Assembly (NCBI GenBank): GCA_022497145.1
Contig: MU385914.1
Coordinates: 62,001 to 126,000 of the forward strand
Source of the DNA: Rostrohypoxylon terebratum
Lineage: Eukaryota > Ascomycota > Sordariomycetes > Xylariales > Hypoxylaceae
DNA: 64,000 nucleotides
Direction: 5' to 3'
Shown here: piece after piece, positions 25,193 through 36,635 of the stretch
How the letters are laid out: every line of letters starts with the position of its first letter
Position numbering within the stretch: the first letter of the stretch is position 1
Made by a program: the position numbers and the translations under genes
The notes under the pieces: generated by a model
The model's input: the letters and a program-made list of their open reading frames with translations, nothing else
What the model was told of the DNA's origin: nothing
Database searches by the model: none

Positions 25193-26055
25193 TCACAACT
25201 CATCCCACCCAGCCGGCCTAGCCGTCGCACTCTCACCATCACTTATCCCCGTCGTACTAACCATATCCCTCTCGCCTCCAATCTCACCAATCCTATCCCC
25301 CTCAACCAGTTTTCCATCCTTACACTCACTCGCTCTATACACCCTCACATCAACCTCCTCACAGCCCTTCGGCCACGTCTTATCAATATGGAACACCGCA
25401 TTCATAACCCCCATCCCCATCCCCCCTCCCCCTTTCCCCTAATCCTACAATACCGCGCCCTCCCCCCATAAAACGCCCCATCAAACCACCTCAAAAAGCC
25501 GTTTTCCACACTAAACCCACTCCCAATCTCCCTCGCGCCCTCGCGCGCGTGCAAGTGCGCAGAGGACGTCGTGATCAGCGGTTGGTACACGATATCCGCG
25601 ATGGTGGCGAGGTATGCCCCGCGGTGCGCGAGCCGGCCGCCCGTAAGGCGGAAGGGAGAGGCGTGCGCGCAGGAGGCGGTTTGCAGGGTGGGCAGGGTGG
25701 CGTTGATGAAGATCGGCGGTACGTCCTCCTCCTCCTCTTCTTCACTCTGAGAGCTGTCGTTTCGCGTTGTGGTGCGCAGAGGCACGATGGATAGGAACAC
25801 GGCCGTGTCGGGGATGTGCGTCACGCCGGGGACGTGCGAGGACGACGCCGTGCTGATTTTGCCCGCGGGCGAGGTGGCGCTGGTGTGTGGCGCGGCGCGC
25901 GAGTTTGTGTTTGTTGTGCTTGTGGTTGTTGTTGTGATGGAGTGGATGGCTTTGGTCGGGGCACCTGTACCCGTGCTCGTCGTGGTTACTTCCGCGCCGC
26001 TCAGTGCTGAGAAGGCGAGGAGGCAGGCTGCCGCTGTGGTCTTGGTGAATACCAT
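25193..26055 (-). CDS. Thr/Ser-rich secreted protein with a frame break
   Basis: The N-terminus is a signal peptide (MVFTKTTAAACLLAFSALSG). A Thr/Ser linker of about 75 residues, likely O-glycosylated, follows, then an acidic run (SEEEEEEDV) and a C-terminal domain with HRGAYLATIADIVYQPL, VENGFLRWFDGAFYGGRARYC and, in a shifted frame, NAVFHIDKTWPKGCEEV. The last part starts two bases out of phase. The switch must fall in the G-run tract at 25408-25439, because the second frame has TAG codons just upstream and the first meets TGA just downstream. No GT-AG pair of usable length lies there without removing the conserved YGGRARYC block. One inserted base restores about 280 residues. The layout resembles secreted ascomycete proteins of unknown function with a C-terminal domain of the DUF7908 kind; I infer this only from pattern. 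The literal first frame stops at 25402. Confidence 0.65.
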
Positions 26056-26863
26056 GTTATTGATTGTTTTGAGTAATAGGTACCTAGGACCTAGGTAGGT
26101 ATACGTTATGTGCAAGTTTCAAGATTTTTTGCAGGAGCGGAGCTGGGTGAATGATTGAACGGACAGGACGGGTATTGTTATCGTCGTCGAAGGCATGTTG
26201 AATCCGTCACCAGAAAACGTGGATTTTAATTTAAATGTTTGTTTATGTTTAGGTAGGTACCTGAGGGAAAAGGGGCACACAGTTCTGTTCAACCTCCTGC
26301 ACCTGTGTCAGGGGCAACGCAATTAAACTTGGTAAACAAGATGGAATGTTCGTAACCCTAGAGTTTGTTTGACTCGTATCTATCGCCAGCGAGGTGCAGC
26401 TGTGGTGGCACAAGAATGTTTCACCCCCATGGAATGGCGTCGAAGATCTCAATTCTCTTCATCTTGGCTGCTTCTATCTACGAATCTTCATCATGAATTA
26501 AAGCCCGTTATTTCGAGCCTACACTATTACCAAAATCTCTATTCACAAATACGCAAACACCCATAGAAAAAATCGCGCATACGAGGTATACTCGAGAACA
26601 TTATCGAGTCTTACCTACACTGTTCTGGTACCGGAGACCATATCGCCAAATCATACATGGTATGCACAATGTCTTAACGCCACCTTGAGGGGTACTGATT
26701 TACCGTCTCTGAATTTGCACGTAGTCTTTGCTGCGATAACGCTCGACCCATACATACACCCTGTGAATATGGTAACGAGAACGATTAACCGAGACCTCCA
26801 ATCATGTTCCAGACCGAATACCTGACTCCGTTATGTCCCTTGTGCGTATCCGCTACATGCATT
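26056..26863. other. Intergenic region
   Basis: Contains the promoter side of the secreted protein gene, with a dense patch of TACCTAGG/CCTAGGTA motifs at 26081-26101, and the 3' end of the Rab GAP gene. No other feature is seen. Confidence 0.5.
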
Positions 26864-29800
26864 TCAACCCTCGAACTCCACAATCCTCTGCGTCGTTGCA
26901 GAACTAGCGGTTCTGGGCCTCCTTTCTTGCGCGCCATTGGGGTCGACCGTCAACTGGCTCTGCCCCTCTGGGTCCTTCGCTGCTCCAGCTCCTGCGTCGG
27001 CCCCATCCAGTAGGTCCCTGTCAGATGACCGCACGCTTCGCCGTTCGGGATCCCCACCGTATCCAGTCGGACGTGGACCCTGAAGGTCTTCCTCCTCCTC
27101 CTCTTCTTCGTCTCTTTGCCCAGGCACTGCGTTCTTCTCTAATTCGCGCTGCGCCTCCTCCATTCGCCGTCGAACTTCGGCGGCTACGCGTGATGCATCC
27201 GTGACAATATTGTCTAGTACGCCACGTAAGCTTCGGCCAGCATTTGATACTCCAGCTTGCGGAGTGGGAATAGTCGCGGCAGATGAGCGTCCAAAGCTAA
27301 TGTTCGAAAATGTCGTCAGAGAAGATGTGGATTGGTGTGAAGTTGCCAAGCCATCAATAAGATGCAATGACGTGGGAAATGATGATTCGAAGAATTGCTC
27401 CAGTAGCTCGTCTGCAAGCACGACCATGCGGAATGTAGGTAATGTGATGTGCAGCGGGTTCGAAGGATCTAGGGCCGCATTAGCTTTTTCGGATACAGCC
27501 TTAGATACTGCACGTCTGGCATCATTCTCAGCATCAGGCTTGCCCGACGCCGGAGGGATTGTCGGCCCCAAATCAGGCTTCTTCTTCGCAGATTTAGGGC
27601 TGTCCGCCGGACCCTCGAAGGCGAGCAAGTCGTCCTCATCTTCCTCATCATCGATGACAAATGCATCGATGTTGTCTGTTGCTTCATCTGCGCTAGACGT
27701 GGCTTGTTCGTTCGCAATTTGATTGCTAGGGTGATCGGGGTCGGCGTATTCAAAACAGCGTCTGATGAACGCGCTGACGCTCCCCAAGAATCGTTCATTA
27801 ATAGTTCCCCCAATAGGCGGGCTCGTTGAACCACCGGTTGAATCACTTAATCCGTTGAGCGCCACACTCGAATTGGAGTTGCTGAGCGATCCTTCGAGGC
27901 CACGACGTGAGAGGAACAAGAGGGCTTCGGAAATCCGCAAAATGCCCTCTCGATCGACTCTCCCATCGCCGTCGTCATCGTACAGCTCGAAGAAATAAGT
28001 GATTGTGCCCATAATATCTCGCTTCCCTTTGATATGTGCAAAACCTGTCACGACATTTTGCAAAGTCAATGTCGAAGTAGAATCCAGATCCCATCTTCGG
28101 AATAATCTCTGCATAAATTCGTGGTCGGCCGGTTCCGGGTTTCCGCCCCACGGCGAGAGAAGATTTGGGTCAGATCGTCTAAAGCTGTTGAAGTACGAAT
28201 TACGATCCTTCTCGGCGGACGGCTCGCGTCTGGGCGAGGGTGGTGAGTCTGAAACAGCCCATTTAGACACGCTCGCTAAGAACTCCCTGAATGCATCGTA
28301 ATCCATCAAACTGGTACTTGGACCAAGACCAACCCGTCCCTTCTCCACGCCATGATCGTGATCCGAAAACGCATCGCTACCTCGAACTCTGTTGGCTTTA
28401 GCTCGGCGCGCCTGTTCTTGGATAATAAGATCTCGTTGTTGTCGCTCATATAATATTCTGTAAAACCTGTCGTAGAGGGCTCCTAATTCTTCCGGATTTA
28501 ATAGCTTGCTGTCCGGTCCAAGATTTCTAATCGCGGTACGCTTAGCGAAATTCTCAATGTTATTAAGAACCGCATCTTTGTTCCGCAGTCGTAGGTCTTG
28601 GATGGTGCCGTGAGTAACAGCAGAAAATTCTTTGAATGCAACAACCATAAGTTCCTGGAACCTATTAATAGCTCGTAATTTCGGATTCTCGGACTTTGGA
28701 TGTGCAGACTCGTCAAGACGAGAGAAATATGACTTTAGAACAGAAATAAATGCGCCATCATCCGTAGCATCTAGTAACTCCTCGCCGTTAATTCTCAAAA
28801 TGGCTAATCCGACCTGGAACAGGACTTTGGGACCTTCGACGAAAAAGACGTCGAGAACCCTGAACGCAAACACTAGAGGCATAGAGTTGATATACAAGGA
28901 GAGAAACCAGGGAAGAGAAACCACAGAAAGTTGCACATCGCTCTTAACGAGGTGTTCCCATAAAATCGGCATGGTCTTTTCCACGAGGGATTCAAACACC
29001 TTCTGGTCCAAAAGCGTACCATACATCGTGGATGAGTAGTAGCCAGGAACCAGTCTGTCGCACAACGCTGAAAGTAGGAAGAACGCTTGAGTTTCTGACA
29101 TATAAATCAGTAGAGCGGCCACGACAATATTCATGGCCTGGCAATAGCCGACTTCGGGATTAACCCAGCTATATGCTGTCAAAACCCGTCGTAGCCTGCT
29201 GATGCCATCGTCGCTCTGGAATCCGGGATATTCCGGGAGACTTCGGTTAAGATCCTTCTCTATCTCGTCTATGGCCAGCGATTCTTTGCCTGAGAATTTC
29301 GCAAGAGTGTCGGTGTATAGGGTTGGATTTTCGAGTCGTAGATATAGGGACCCAGATGTTAATTCCCATATTTCGCCTCGTAGCCTGTTGGGCAGACCGA
29401 CTCTGATTAGTTTGTGAAATGTAGGCTGACGAATTAAGGTCGCATTCCGACCGTTGTCGCGAAGATACTCTGCCCACAATCTCATCTTTGCGCGGTCCCT
29501 AAGTTTCTTTGGGTCACCGGGGTACCTGAAAACCATGCCCAAGCCAGCATCCGGTGGGTTCGCGTTCTTCTTATCCTCCGGTCGGAGAAGGTATTCCGAG
29601 TAGCAATCAGACACCACTTTTTTGTATCTCCCTACGTTACCGACAGCACTCCTTAAGCCCCTCTTGAGGCCATCGCAGAACCTCTCACATGCGGGACGAG
29701 GTGCGACAAGTTGTATAGTAATTCTTTGCTCTTTGAATTCTTTCTTCGCATCCTTATCCTTATCTTTATCCTTGACCGACTCTTGAGAAATACCATTCCA

Positions 29801-30319
29801 AGTCGTGATAGCGAGAGCGAACTGAGAATATTGATGTTAGCCCTAGTCAAGGCAACCGTTCTACATGTAAGCGTATTCTCGTACCTGGGAGTTCTGGCTA
29901 TTTAGACGCTCGACTCGTCTGATAGTACAGAGAGGGAATGTGAAGCCATTTCCACTCGGTCCAGCGCCATGTGTTTGACCAGTAAAAGCGGCAGAACTAG
30001 ATGTGCTGGCGCCTTGAGAGAAGCTAGTGGGGGTTGTAGAAAAGCAGATGAAGGACTCGGATAGGTGTAACTTTCCGGCATAGTGCCAGCCTCGATCACG
30101 ATCTTTATCGCCCTGGGTGACGTTGGAGGGAGGGATGGTAAGCTCGGCGGTAATCTCGAACAAGGGAGTCTGGGAGGTGGGTAGTCGGAACTGATTCTGG
30201 AACAGAGACGCTTTGGACGGATGTCTGTCGGAGTTGGTCAAGTTCAAACCTTGCATAGGATCAATCAGCTGCTGGGCAGCTGACTGTGCCTTTTGCACAA
30301 AGTTGCTAAGGTTAAACAT
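26864..30319 (-). CDS. GRAM-TBC-EF-hand Rab GTPase-activating protein (Gyp2/Mdr1 type)
   Basis: Accelerates GTP hydrolysis on Rab/Ypt GTPases at endomembranes. Exons 30319-29885 and 29821-26864 join across a 63-nt intron (GTACGA donor, GCTAAC branch, TTCTCAG acceptor) in phase 0; 1130 residues. Domains in order: GRAM domain (about 50-165, spanning the exon junction); TBC domain from about 290, with RGEIW, the arginine finger in IEKDLNR (Arg338) and the glutamine finger in YCQAMN (Gln373), so it should be catalytic; an EF-hand-like loop DDDGDGRVDREG near 760; and a C-terminal coiled region with an RRRMEEAQRELEKN heptad stretch and a DEEEEEEE run. This architecture matches yeast Gyp2/Mdr1 and animal TBC1D8/9 proteins, slightly longer than the yeast protein. 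The start is chosen at MFNLSNFVQKAQ, before the GRAM domain. Confidence 0.93.
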
Positions 30320-32300
30320 GGTTCATGACTTTCCGGCTGAGTCCAGTCCATGTAATATGTGAGTTCAATTCATGTCTAACGAAGGTTTAAGCTGAGAGAT
30401 GAGAGCTGGGAGCCGAAAGAGGGAGATGCTTTGTAAGCGATGGGAATTTGATTGAGGATGTAAAATGAATTTGAAAGCGACCGTGAAGGATGAGAATGAT
30501 CGAGAAAGGTAGAATTAACAACCTTGTCGTCATATAGAAGGCTGACTATTGTGTCAAGACGTTATCGTCTGTAAGGAGAGAAGGAGGGAGGAGGATGTCG
30601 ATGGTCAAGTGTCAGTTGTCACTAGTAGTTGTAGGTAGGTAGCAGGTAATAAGGAATGGTCCACGAGGTGCGCCGCACTGTAACGTCTGATGATTGCTGT
30701 TTTGGCCGGGGACTGGGTTTATTTCAGCCTCAAATAAGGGGGTTACCTCATCTGTGGCTGAAGCTCTTCTAATGATAGGTGTGCTACAAAGTACAATATG
30801 GGTTTAGTGTATTATGCTGTATGCGTTGCATCGCTGTGGAACGTGAACATTCTAGTAGGATTTGACATTTAGTAGTAGCTAATCCTGGTTGGGTAACAGG
30901 TTCCAAGTTAGAACGAGTCACATTCCCCAGCCCCACTTGTAGCCAAGCTGGGCAACCCGTCGAAACCAAGACCAATAGGGTTAGATCCGAGTTTCCAATT
31001 CCTCTCCTCTTCCTCCTCTTCAACTCCTTCAATTCAATTTGCTGCTTTATTGCTTTTGCAGCTTTACATCTCACATCTCGAATCGTTTCACTATTAATAA
31101 TACTCACATATTACTTCACCAGTACCCGTCGTATCCGTTCCTACATCAGCGTTGACTTACTATTACTAACAATCGCAATGTCCATGATTTGATGAATAAA
31201 CTAAAAGATATTTACCTGGATATATATATCAAAGTATAAGAAGAATATGAGAATATACAGCATAAGAAAATACAACTCTCTCAGCCTTACTATCGTATCG
31301 TCCACTCGCCAATATCGTCTAGGACTTTCTACAAACCCCATGATTCGTCAAAGTACCGGTTGCAGATGCAAGAACTCCTGCGACTAGCCGGCATATTGCA
31401 TCTCGTCACGCCCAGCACTGAGTGGTCCAATCTCTGTCTCGTCCAGTTACCAACCAGGATATCTACTACTAGTCTACTACTAGTCTACTACTACTTCGTA
31501 CGATTTCCTTACTATGCAATACATTTCCCTACGAGGTCTAGCTGGTCTAGATCGGGCGTCCTAAAATATCCATAAAAATATCCACCTACATCCACTTACA
31601 TCCACTTTCATCACCTGCGACAATGAAGTGCCTCCCCGCCCTGCCCGCTTGGGTTCCCTTCTGCAGCAAACGTCATCGCTACCGTCGCTACAAGGCTGGG
31701 CCTGATCCATGATAATCCATGACTTATCCCCAACCTATTAGTATTAACCTATCCAGCTATGGGCGCTGTGTCCAACTTGTTTTATGACTTTGGACTTTGA
31801 TAGCCCATACAGTTCATACAAATCCATACAATCCATACAGTCCCTATGCTCCATATTAATTCATTTTATCATTTTATTCCTATTATTCATACAGCATATT
31901 ATTCATACAACTTGTACGGTTTGTACAGTCCAGACTCCATTCACTGTACAAGAAAGACTGCTTCTATTAGTAGATCACCCGCTAGATAAGATCTAATTGC
32001 GCTAAGGTCACCGTTTCCGAGGTCCCATCCATATCCATATATCCATATATCCATTGCGTCTATTACACACTTCCCAACGTACACGATACACGATCTTTGA
32101 ACGTGACCTAATGCAATTCCCATTCGCCGCATAATTAACAAACACATTGCCGTCATCACAGTTCCCAATCGAAACATTTCTCGTCGACATTTCCCCTAGC
32201 ACCAAGAGATGGGAGCTGCCTAAAGGAGAAAACCCGCCCATTGCGAAAGGCTGCTCCTACAGGTTAAGGTTAGCTGAAAAAAAAAGATTACGAACTTCGG
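30320..32300. other. Divergent intergenic region between Rab GAP and PKA genes
   Basis: Two kilobases shared as upstream sequence by the Rab GAP gene (-) and the kinase gene (+). It contains short repeats (31462-31495 and TATCCA steps at 32026-32052). A short minus frame (30784-31107) is Lys/Arg-rich at its start but has no domain. No RNA gene seen. Confidence 0.5.
31462..31495. repeat. CTACTACTAGT tandem repeat
   Basis: About three copies of an eleven-base unit, the last one incomplete, in the upstream region of the PKA gene. Confidence 0.75.
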
Positions 32301-33602
32301 ATGAATCTTAAGAAGATGGCCGCGACGGTTGCTAAACCCGGCCTAATACCACGAGTTATACAAGAACACAGCCTGCGGCCCGTCACGAACACAGAAGCCG
32401 GCGCAGTTGCGCAAGCGGAAGAGGAAGCCGAACCGAAAGTGCCACCGCAACACCAGCGATTGAAGTTGAACGACTTTGCGCTCGTCAGGACTCTGGGAAC
32501 AGGTATTGCCTTACTTACCTGTCGCATTGGCGATGCTACTACATGCGCCAAGTATTTACAATGCTAAAAAGTGTCTTGTCGCAGGTACCTTCGCTAGAGT
32601 CTGTTTAGTCAAGCCCGCTACCGGTTCCGAAGAAGAGCGCGAAAAAGTTTTCGCTCTGAAGATCCTGCGAAAAGCCGAGGTCATCAAATTAAAGCAAATC
32701 GACCACGTTCGAGACGAGCGCAGTATTCTTAGCGACGTCGCCGGCCACCCGTTCATAACCGAGCTAATCACGACCTTCTCCGATCATGACTCGTTGTACA
32801 TGCTCCTCGACTACGTTCCCGGCGGTGAACTATTCAGTTATCTGCGACGACATCGACGGTTCCCAGAGGAATGGGCCCAATTTTACGCGGCTGAGATCGT
32901 CTTGGTACTCGAGTACCTCCATGACCACCAGGGCGGCGTGGCATATCGTGACCTGAAACCAGAAAATCTCCTTTTGGACGGTCAGGGTCACGTGAAGCTA
33001 GTTGATTTTGGGTTCGCGAAGAGGCTCGGGAGTAGGGACAGCAGACCCGTCGAGACTTATACTCTCTGCGGCACTCCCGAATATTTGGCACCGGAGGTGA
33101 TCCAGAACAAGGGGCACACCATAGCTGTTGATTGGTGGGCATTGGGTATCCTGATATACGAGTTCTTGACCGGGTATCCACCATTCTGGCATCAGAATCC
33201 TATCGAGATCTACAAACAGTAAGCAATCCCCCAGCCCTATCGTTTCCCAATGGCAGAAATTAAAACTGCGGCAGAATTATCGAGAAACCGGTGCTCTTTC
33301 CGGCCGAGCCTCCTATTTCGCCCAATGCGCAGAACGTCATTCGCTCGCTCTGCACGGTAGATCGCTCTAGGAGGTTAGGGAATCTAATCGGCGGTACCCA
33401 ACAAGTCAAATCGCATCCGTTCTTCGAAGGCATAGATTGGGAAGCGCTCTACCAACGACAGATCAGGCCGCCGATTCAACCTAACGTACGGTTCCCAGGC
33501 GACGCACAATGCTTCGACGTCTATCCCGAGGACGACGGCAAGCGAGATCCGTACACGGAGGAACTAGCGCGTCAATATGACCGCTATTTCGAAGGGTTCT
33601 AA
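32301..33602 (+). CDS. cAMP-dependent protein kinase catalytic subunit, class II (PkaC2/PkaB-like)
   Basis: Ser/Thr kinase released from the regulatory subunit by cAMP. Three exons, 32301-32502, 32585-33218 and 33275-33602, with introns of 82 and 56 nt, give 387 residues. The glycine loop LGTGTFARV is split by intron 1. The ATP-binding lysine is in FALKILRK, the catalytic loop is YRDLKPENLLLD, and DFGFAKR and the activation loop YTLCGTPEYLAPE with its phospho-threonine follow. The AGC tail ends in the hydrophobic motif FEGF at the very C-terminus, as in PKA. The TFARV loop and the short N-terminus (no long Gln-rich extension) fit the second fungal PKA class better than PkaC1. A second ATG at 32316 has a stronger context and would remove five residues. 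Confidence 0.92.
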
Positions 33603-34455
33603 TCCAATGACACAACTACACGCTATTTCAGATCTGGTTATCTTGTGGCAAGGTAAATAAAAAAAAGGCTACAGTCGGGTAAAGTTGGGCTTAATAAAAA
33701 AAATCTCACGGGCGGAACGGGATCGTGGGATCCGGTCGTCATCGATGTGTATGTACATTACTACTTACGGGGCTTACGTCCGAGAACGAATCTTTTTAGG
33801 TGTCTGGGAGCGATTCGTGCTTTGCCTTATAGGATTACATAAAGGGTAATCTGGCGCCTCTTCATGAACTCCTGGTTAGTTTGAGGGGTTGCCATTTTGT
33901 ATAATATAACTTGTCTATTGAGAAAGTGTTGTAATTCTGATTGTTAATTACATGGTTGCTTGCGTGTTATTGGATAGTGTTGAGGCTGGTTCTCCGGCAT
34001 GGGTATACTACCTACTATCCGATGGAAATATATGTATGAGGCAGACTATGAAGATCTGAATCATACCTATACTATTTACTCTGATGAGCCTTTCTTCTGT
34101 GACCCCGAAGATTAAGACCTGTGCCAATTGACACAGACTTATTACATCGAGATAAATCAGCAGATTTCCTAGGGCCCTGCGATAATGTCCAATGAAGAGA
34201 TCTTTGTACGGAAATCCATAGTCAACATCCATAGTCAACATACCACCAAAACTCGGGATCCAGGCAGTCAAGCAAAGCGTTCATTTTTTTAAAAAAATCA
34301 AACCCTGACCTTCTACCTGATCACGAACCTGCTAGTCCACCAGAACTACTTCCTTTTGTCTTCCATATGCTAATGAACCAACCTAACGCCTAAGACACAG
34401 GGTGCTTTCTCATCTGCTCATCCCTTTCGTTTTTTTTTCCCTCCCATCCGCCCCC
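33603..34455. other. Intergenic region between convergent genes
   Basis: 3' ends of the PKA gene (+) and the aspartate-semialdehyde dehydrogenase gene (-). It has A-runs soon after the PKA stop and AT-rich sequence. No gene seen. Confidence 0.5.
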
Positions 34456-35849
34456 TTAAATATATCCCTTGAGCACCGCAGCTTCCGCATTCAGTATCGA
34501 AGAACCAGCCGCACCAATAACGGCTATAATATGTCAGCGACTTCTACCATCACTCTATCGACACGAATGAAGGGAAATAAAAGATGTAGGAGGCAACCTA
34601 CTGTTATGGCTCAGCGCAACGAACTTGATATCAAAGATCCCACTCTCGTCCTCCCTCACACGCCCAACGCTAACCGTGTACCCACGTCCCAAGTCGCGAT
34701 CGAGTCTCGGCTGCGGGCGATCCGGCTCATCGAAGACCATGATACTCGGCGTCGGGGCGCTCGGACACCCCAGCTTCTCCGCCTCGCTCACATACTCCCT
34801 CATCGCGTCCCTGACCTGCTGCGCCGTGGGACTGGGCCGATCGCGGAAGCGCAGACTGACACACGCCGTGTGTCCATCGAGCACCGGCACGCGGTTACAA
34901 CTAGCGCTAACCCTCAACCCCTCCTGGTCGGCCAGCGCGGTACAAGCGTCATTAATCGAGCCTAGTATCTTCCTGGCCTCGGTCTCGAGCTTGTCCTCCT
35001 CGCCGGAGATGTACGGCACGACGTTGTCGAGCACGTCCATGCTGCTGACGCCGGGGTAGCCGGCGCCGGACACGGCCTGCATGGTGACGACGGAGACGGC
35101 GGCGACGGGGCCGAAGCGCGCCTGCAGCGCCGCGAACGGGATCACCAGCCCGATCACCGCGCAGTTCGAGTTGCACACCAGGAACCCCCTCTCCAGCCCG
35201 TGCTGCGCCCGCTGGTGCGGGATCAGGTCTAGGTGCGGCAGGTTCACCGTCGGCACTACGAGGGGTACTAGCGGGTCCCGGCGGTAGTTCTTCGCGTTCG
35301 AGAAGACGGCTAGGTTCGCCTTGAGGAATTCCATTTCTGGACACGCGTGTGTAAGTGTGAGCGAGTCTGGCGAACTAACTTATGCGCTTGTGATAGGGAT
35401 ATAGGGGGGAAGGGAAGACATACCGATATCCCCAGCAACATCCGCGTCCAGGCCGCTGAACACGACGTCGCAGTCCGCGAACTCGCTAGCCTTGCACTCG
35501 CGGACGACGAGCTCGCCTACGGCGCCCATGGGCGAGGCCTGCTTCCACTTCACGGCGTCCTTGTACTTCTTGCCCGCGGACCGGGACGACGCGCCCACGG
35601 CGTGCAGCACGAAGTGAGGGTGTTGCGACAGCAGCAGGATGAAGCGCTGGCCGACGGAGCCGGTGCATCCTAGGACACCTGTACGTTGTATGACGGCGGA
35701 GTTTAGCATGTAATTGGCGGTTTTACTTGTGCAGGTACCTATCCGCAGCTACTACTACTAGGTAGATACGGCAACCGACAAAGTTGTCAGGCCATTGGCA
35801 TTAGGGGAGGGGTCATACCGCATTTCTTAGTAGGAAATTGAGAAGCCAT
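34456..35849 (-). CDS. hom2: Aspartate-semialdehyde dehydrogenase
   Basis: Reduces aspartyl-4-phosphate to aspartate-4-semialdehyde with NADPH, the branch step toward threonine, methionine and homoserine in fungi. Four exons: 35849-35819, 35678-35424, 35336-34602 and 34523-34456, with introns of 140, 87 and 78 nt, all GT-AG and phase-consistent; 362 residues, normal for the family. The tiny first exon gives MASQFPTKKC, leading into the Rossmann motif GVLGCTGSVGQRF. The active-site cysteine is in VCNSNCAVIG. FSNAKNYRRDP lies at the phosphate-binding side. The last intron removes an apparent readthrough tail and restores the ending GAAGSSILNAEAAVLKGYI. The gene lies head to tail with the arg5,6-type gene. 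A perfect Gcn4/Cpc1 site is about 85 bp upstream of the start. Confidence 0.95.
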
Positions 35850-36635
35850 GGTCGTCGTCTAGCTAATTGGCTATTAAAAGGACAGAGTATATAGTCGAGT
35901 ATAAGCTTTATCGAGCTCTATACGAGAAATGTGAGTCAAAGTTAAGAAGATTTATATTATGCAGATATACGCAAATATAGGTATTCCCCGGCCTAGGAAA
36001 TCGATAAAAATTTGCCCCGCCATAGGACCCCGCCATCCGCCATCGGAACAACGGCCTTCAGGGGTTCTACATAAGCCTACCACCCCTTGCCCCCAACTAG
36101 ATTATACTGTCAGATTATAACTACCTAATTAGAGCTACTATTCGGTGTCTGAATTCCCTACATCGCTCCGCCTATTTCCACTCTCCAAACGGCGTCTGCC
36201 GTTTGCTATTCGATTCATATCAGAACCCGAGATGTTTGACACTATCGATCTCGGGTAAATCACGTCAAATCCGAAGATATTTTAGAATAACCAAATCTTT
36301 TTTCGTCTCTTATCTATTAAGGAATTCCTCATAAGTACCAATAATGTCACAGGACATCATATTCCCTAAGGACTGTCCCTCCTATTCGCCAGTATCACAC
36401 CATCACACTGTTTTCCCATCGTGGCTTGCATTCCGACAGGGAATAACACCCAGCTGACCCTCAACTTAAGGGAATGTCTCACATCAAGTCCGGCAAGCTT
36501 TGTTGAACATTTTTCAATAGCACGTCGCAAGAGCTCCCGTCTACTTGTCAAATATATACAAGATTTCTTTTAATGCCCTAAGCATCGCATCCCAAAATAA
36601 TGACAATAAACACCTGAATGAATGGAATCCCATGT
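35850..36635. other. Promoter of hom2 and 3' flank of arg5,6
   Basis: Holds a TATATA patch about 40 bp upstream of the hom2 ATG and the TGACTCA element listed separately. The part next to arg5,6 is AT-rich 3' sequence. Confidence 0.55.
35932..35938 (-). promoter_or_regulatory. Gcn4/Cpc1 (general amino acid control) site
   Basis: TGACTCA on the minus strand, a perfect palindromic-core match to the bZIP activator Gcn4/Cpc1 site, about 85 bp upstream of the hom2 start. In fungi this factor induces amino-acid biosynthetic genes on starvation. The match is exact; its use is inferred from gene function. Confidence 0.7.
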
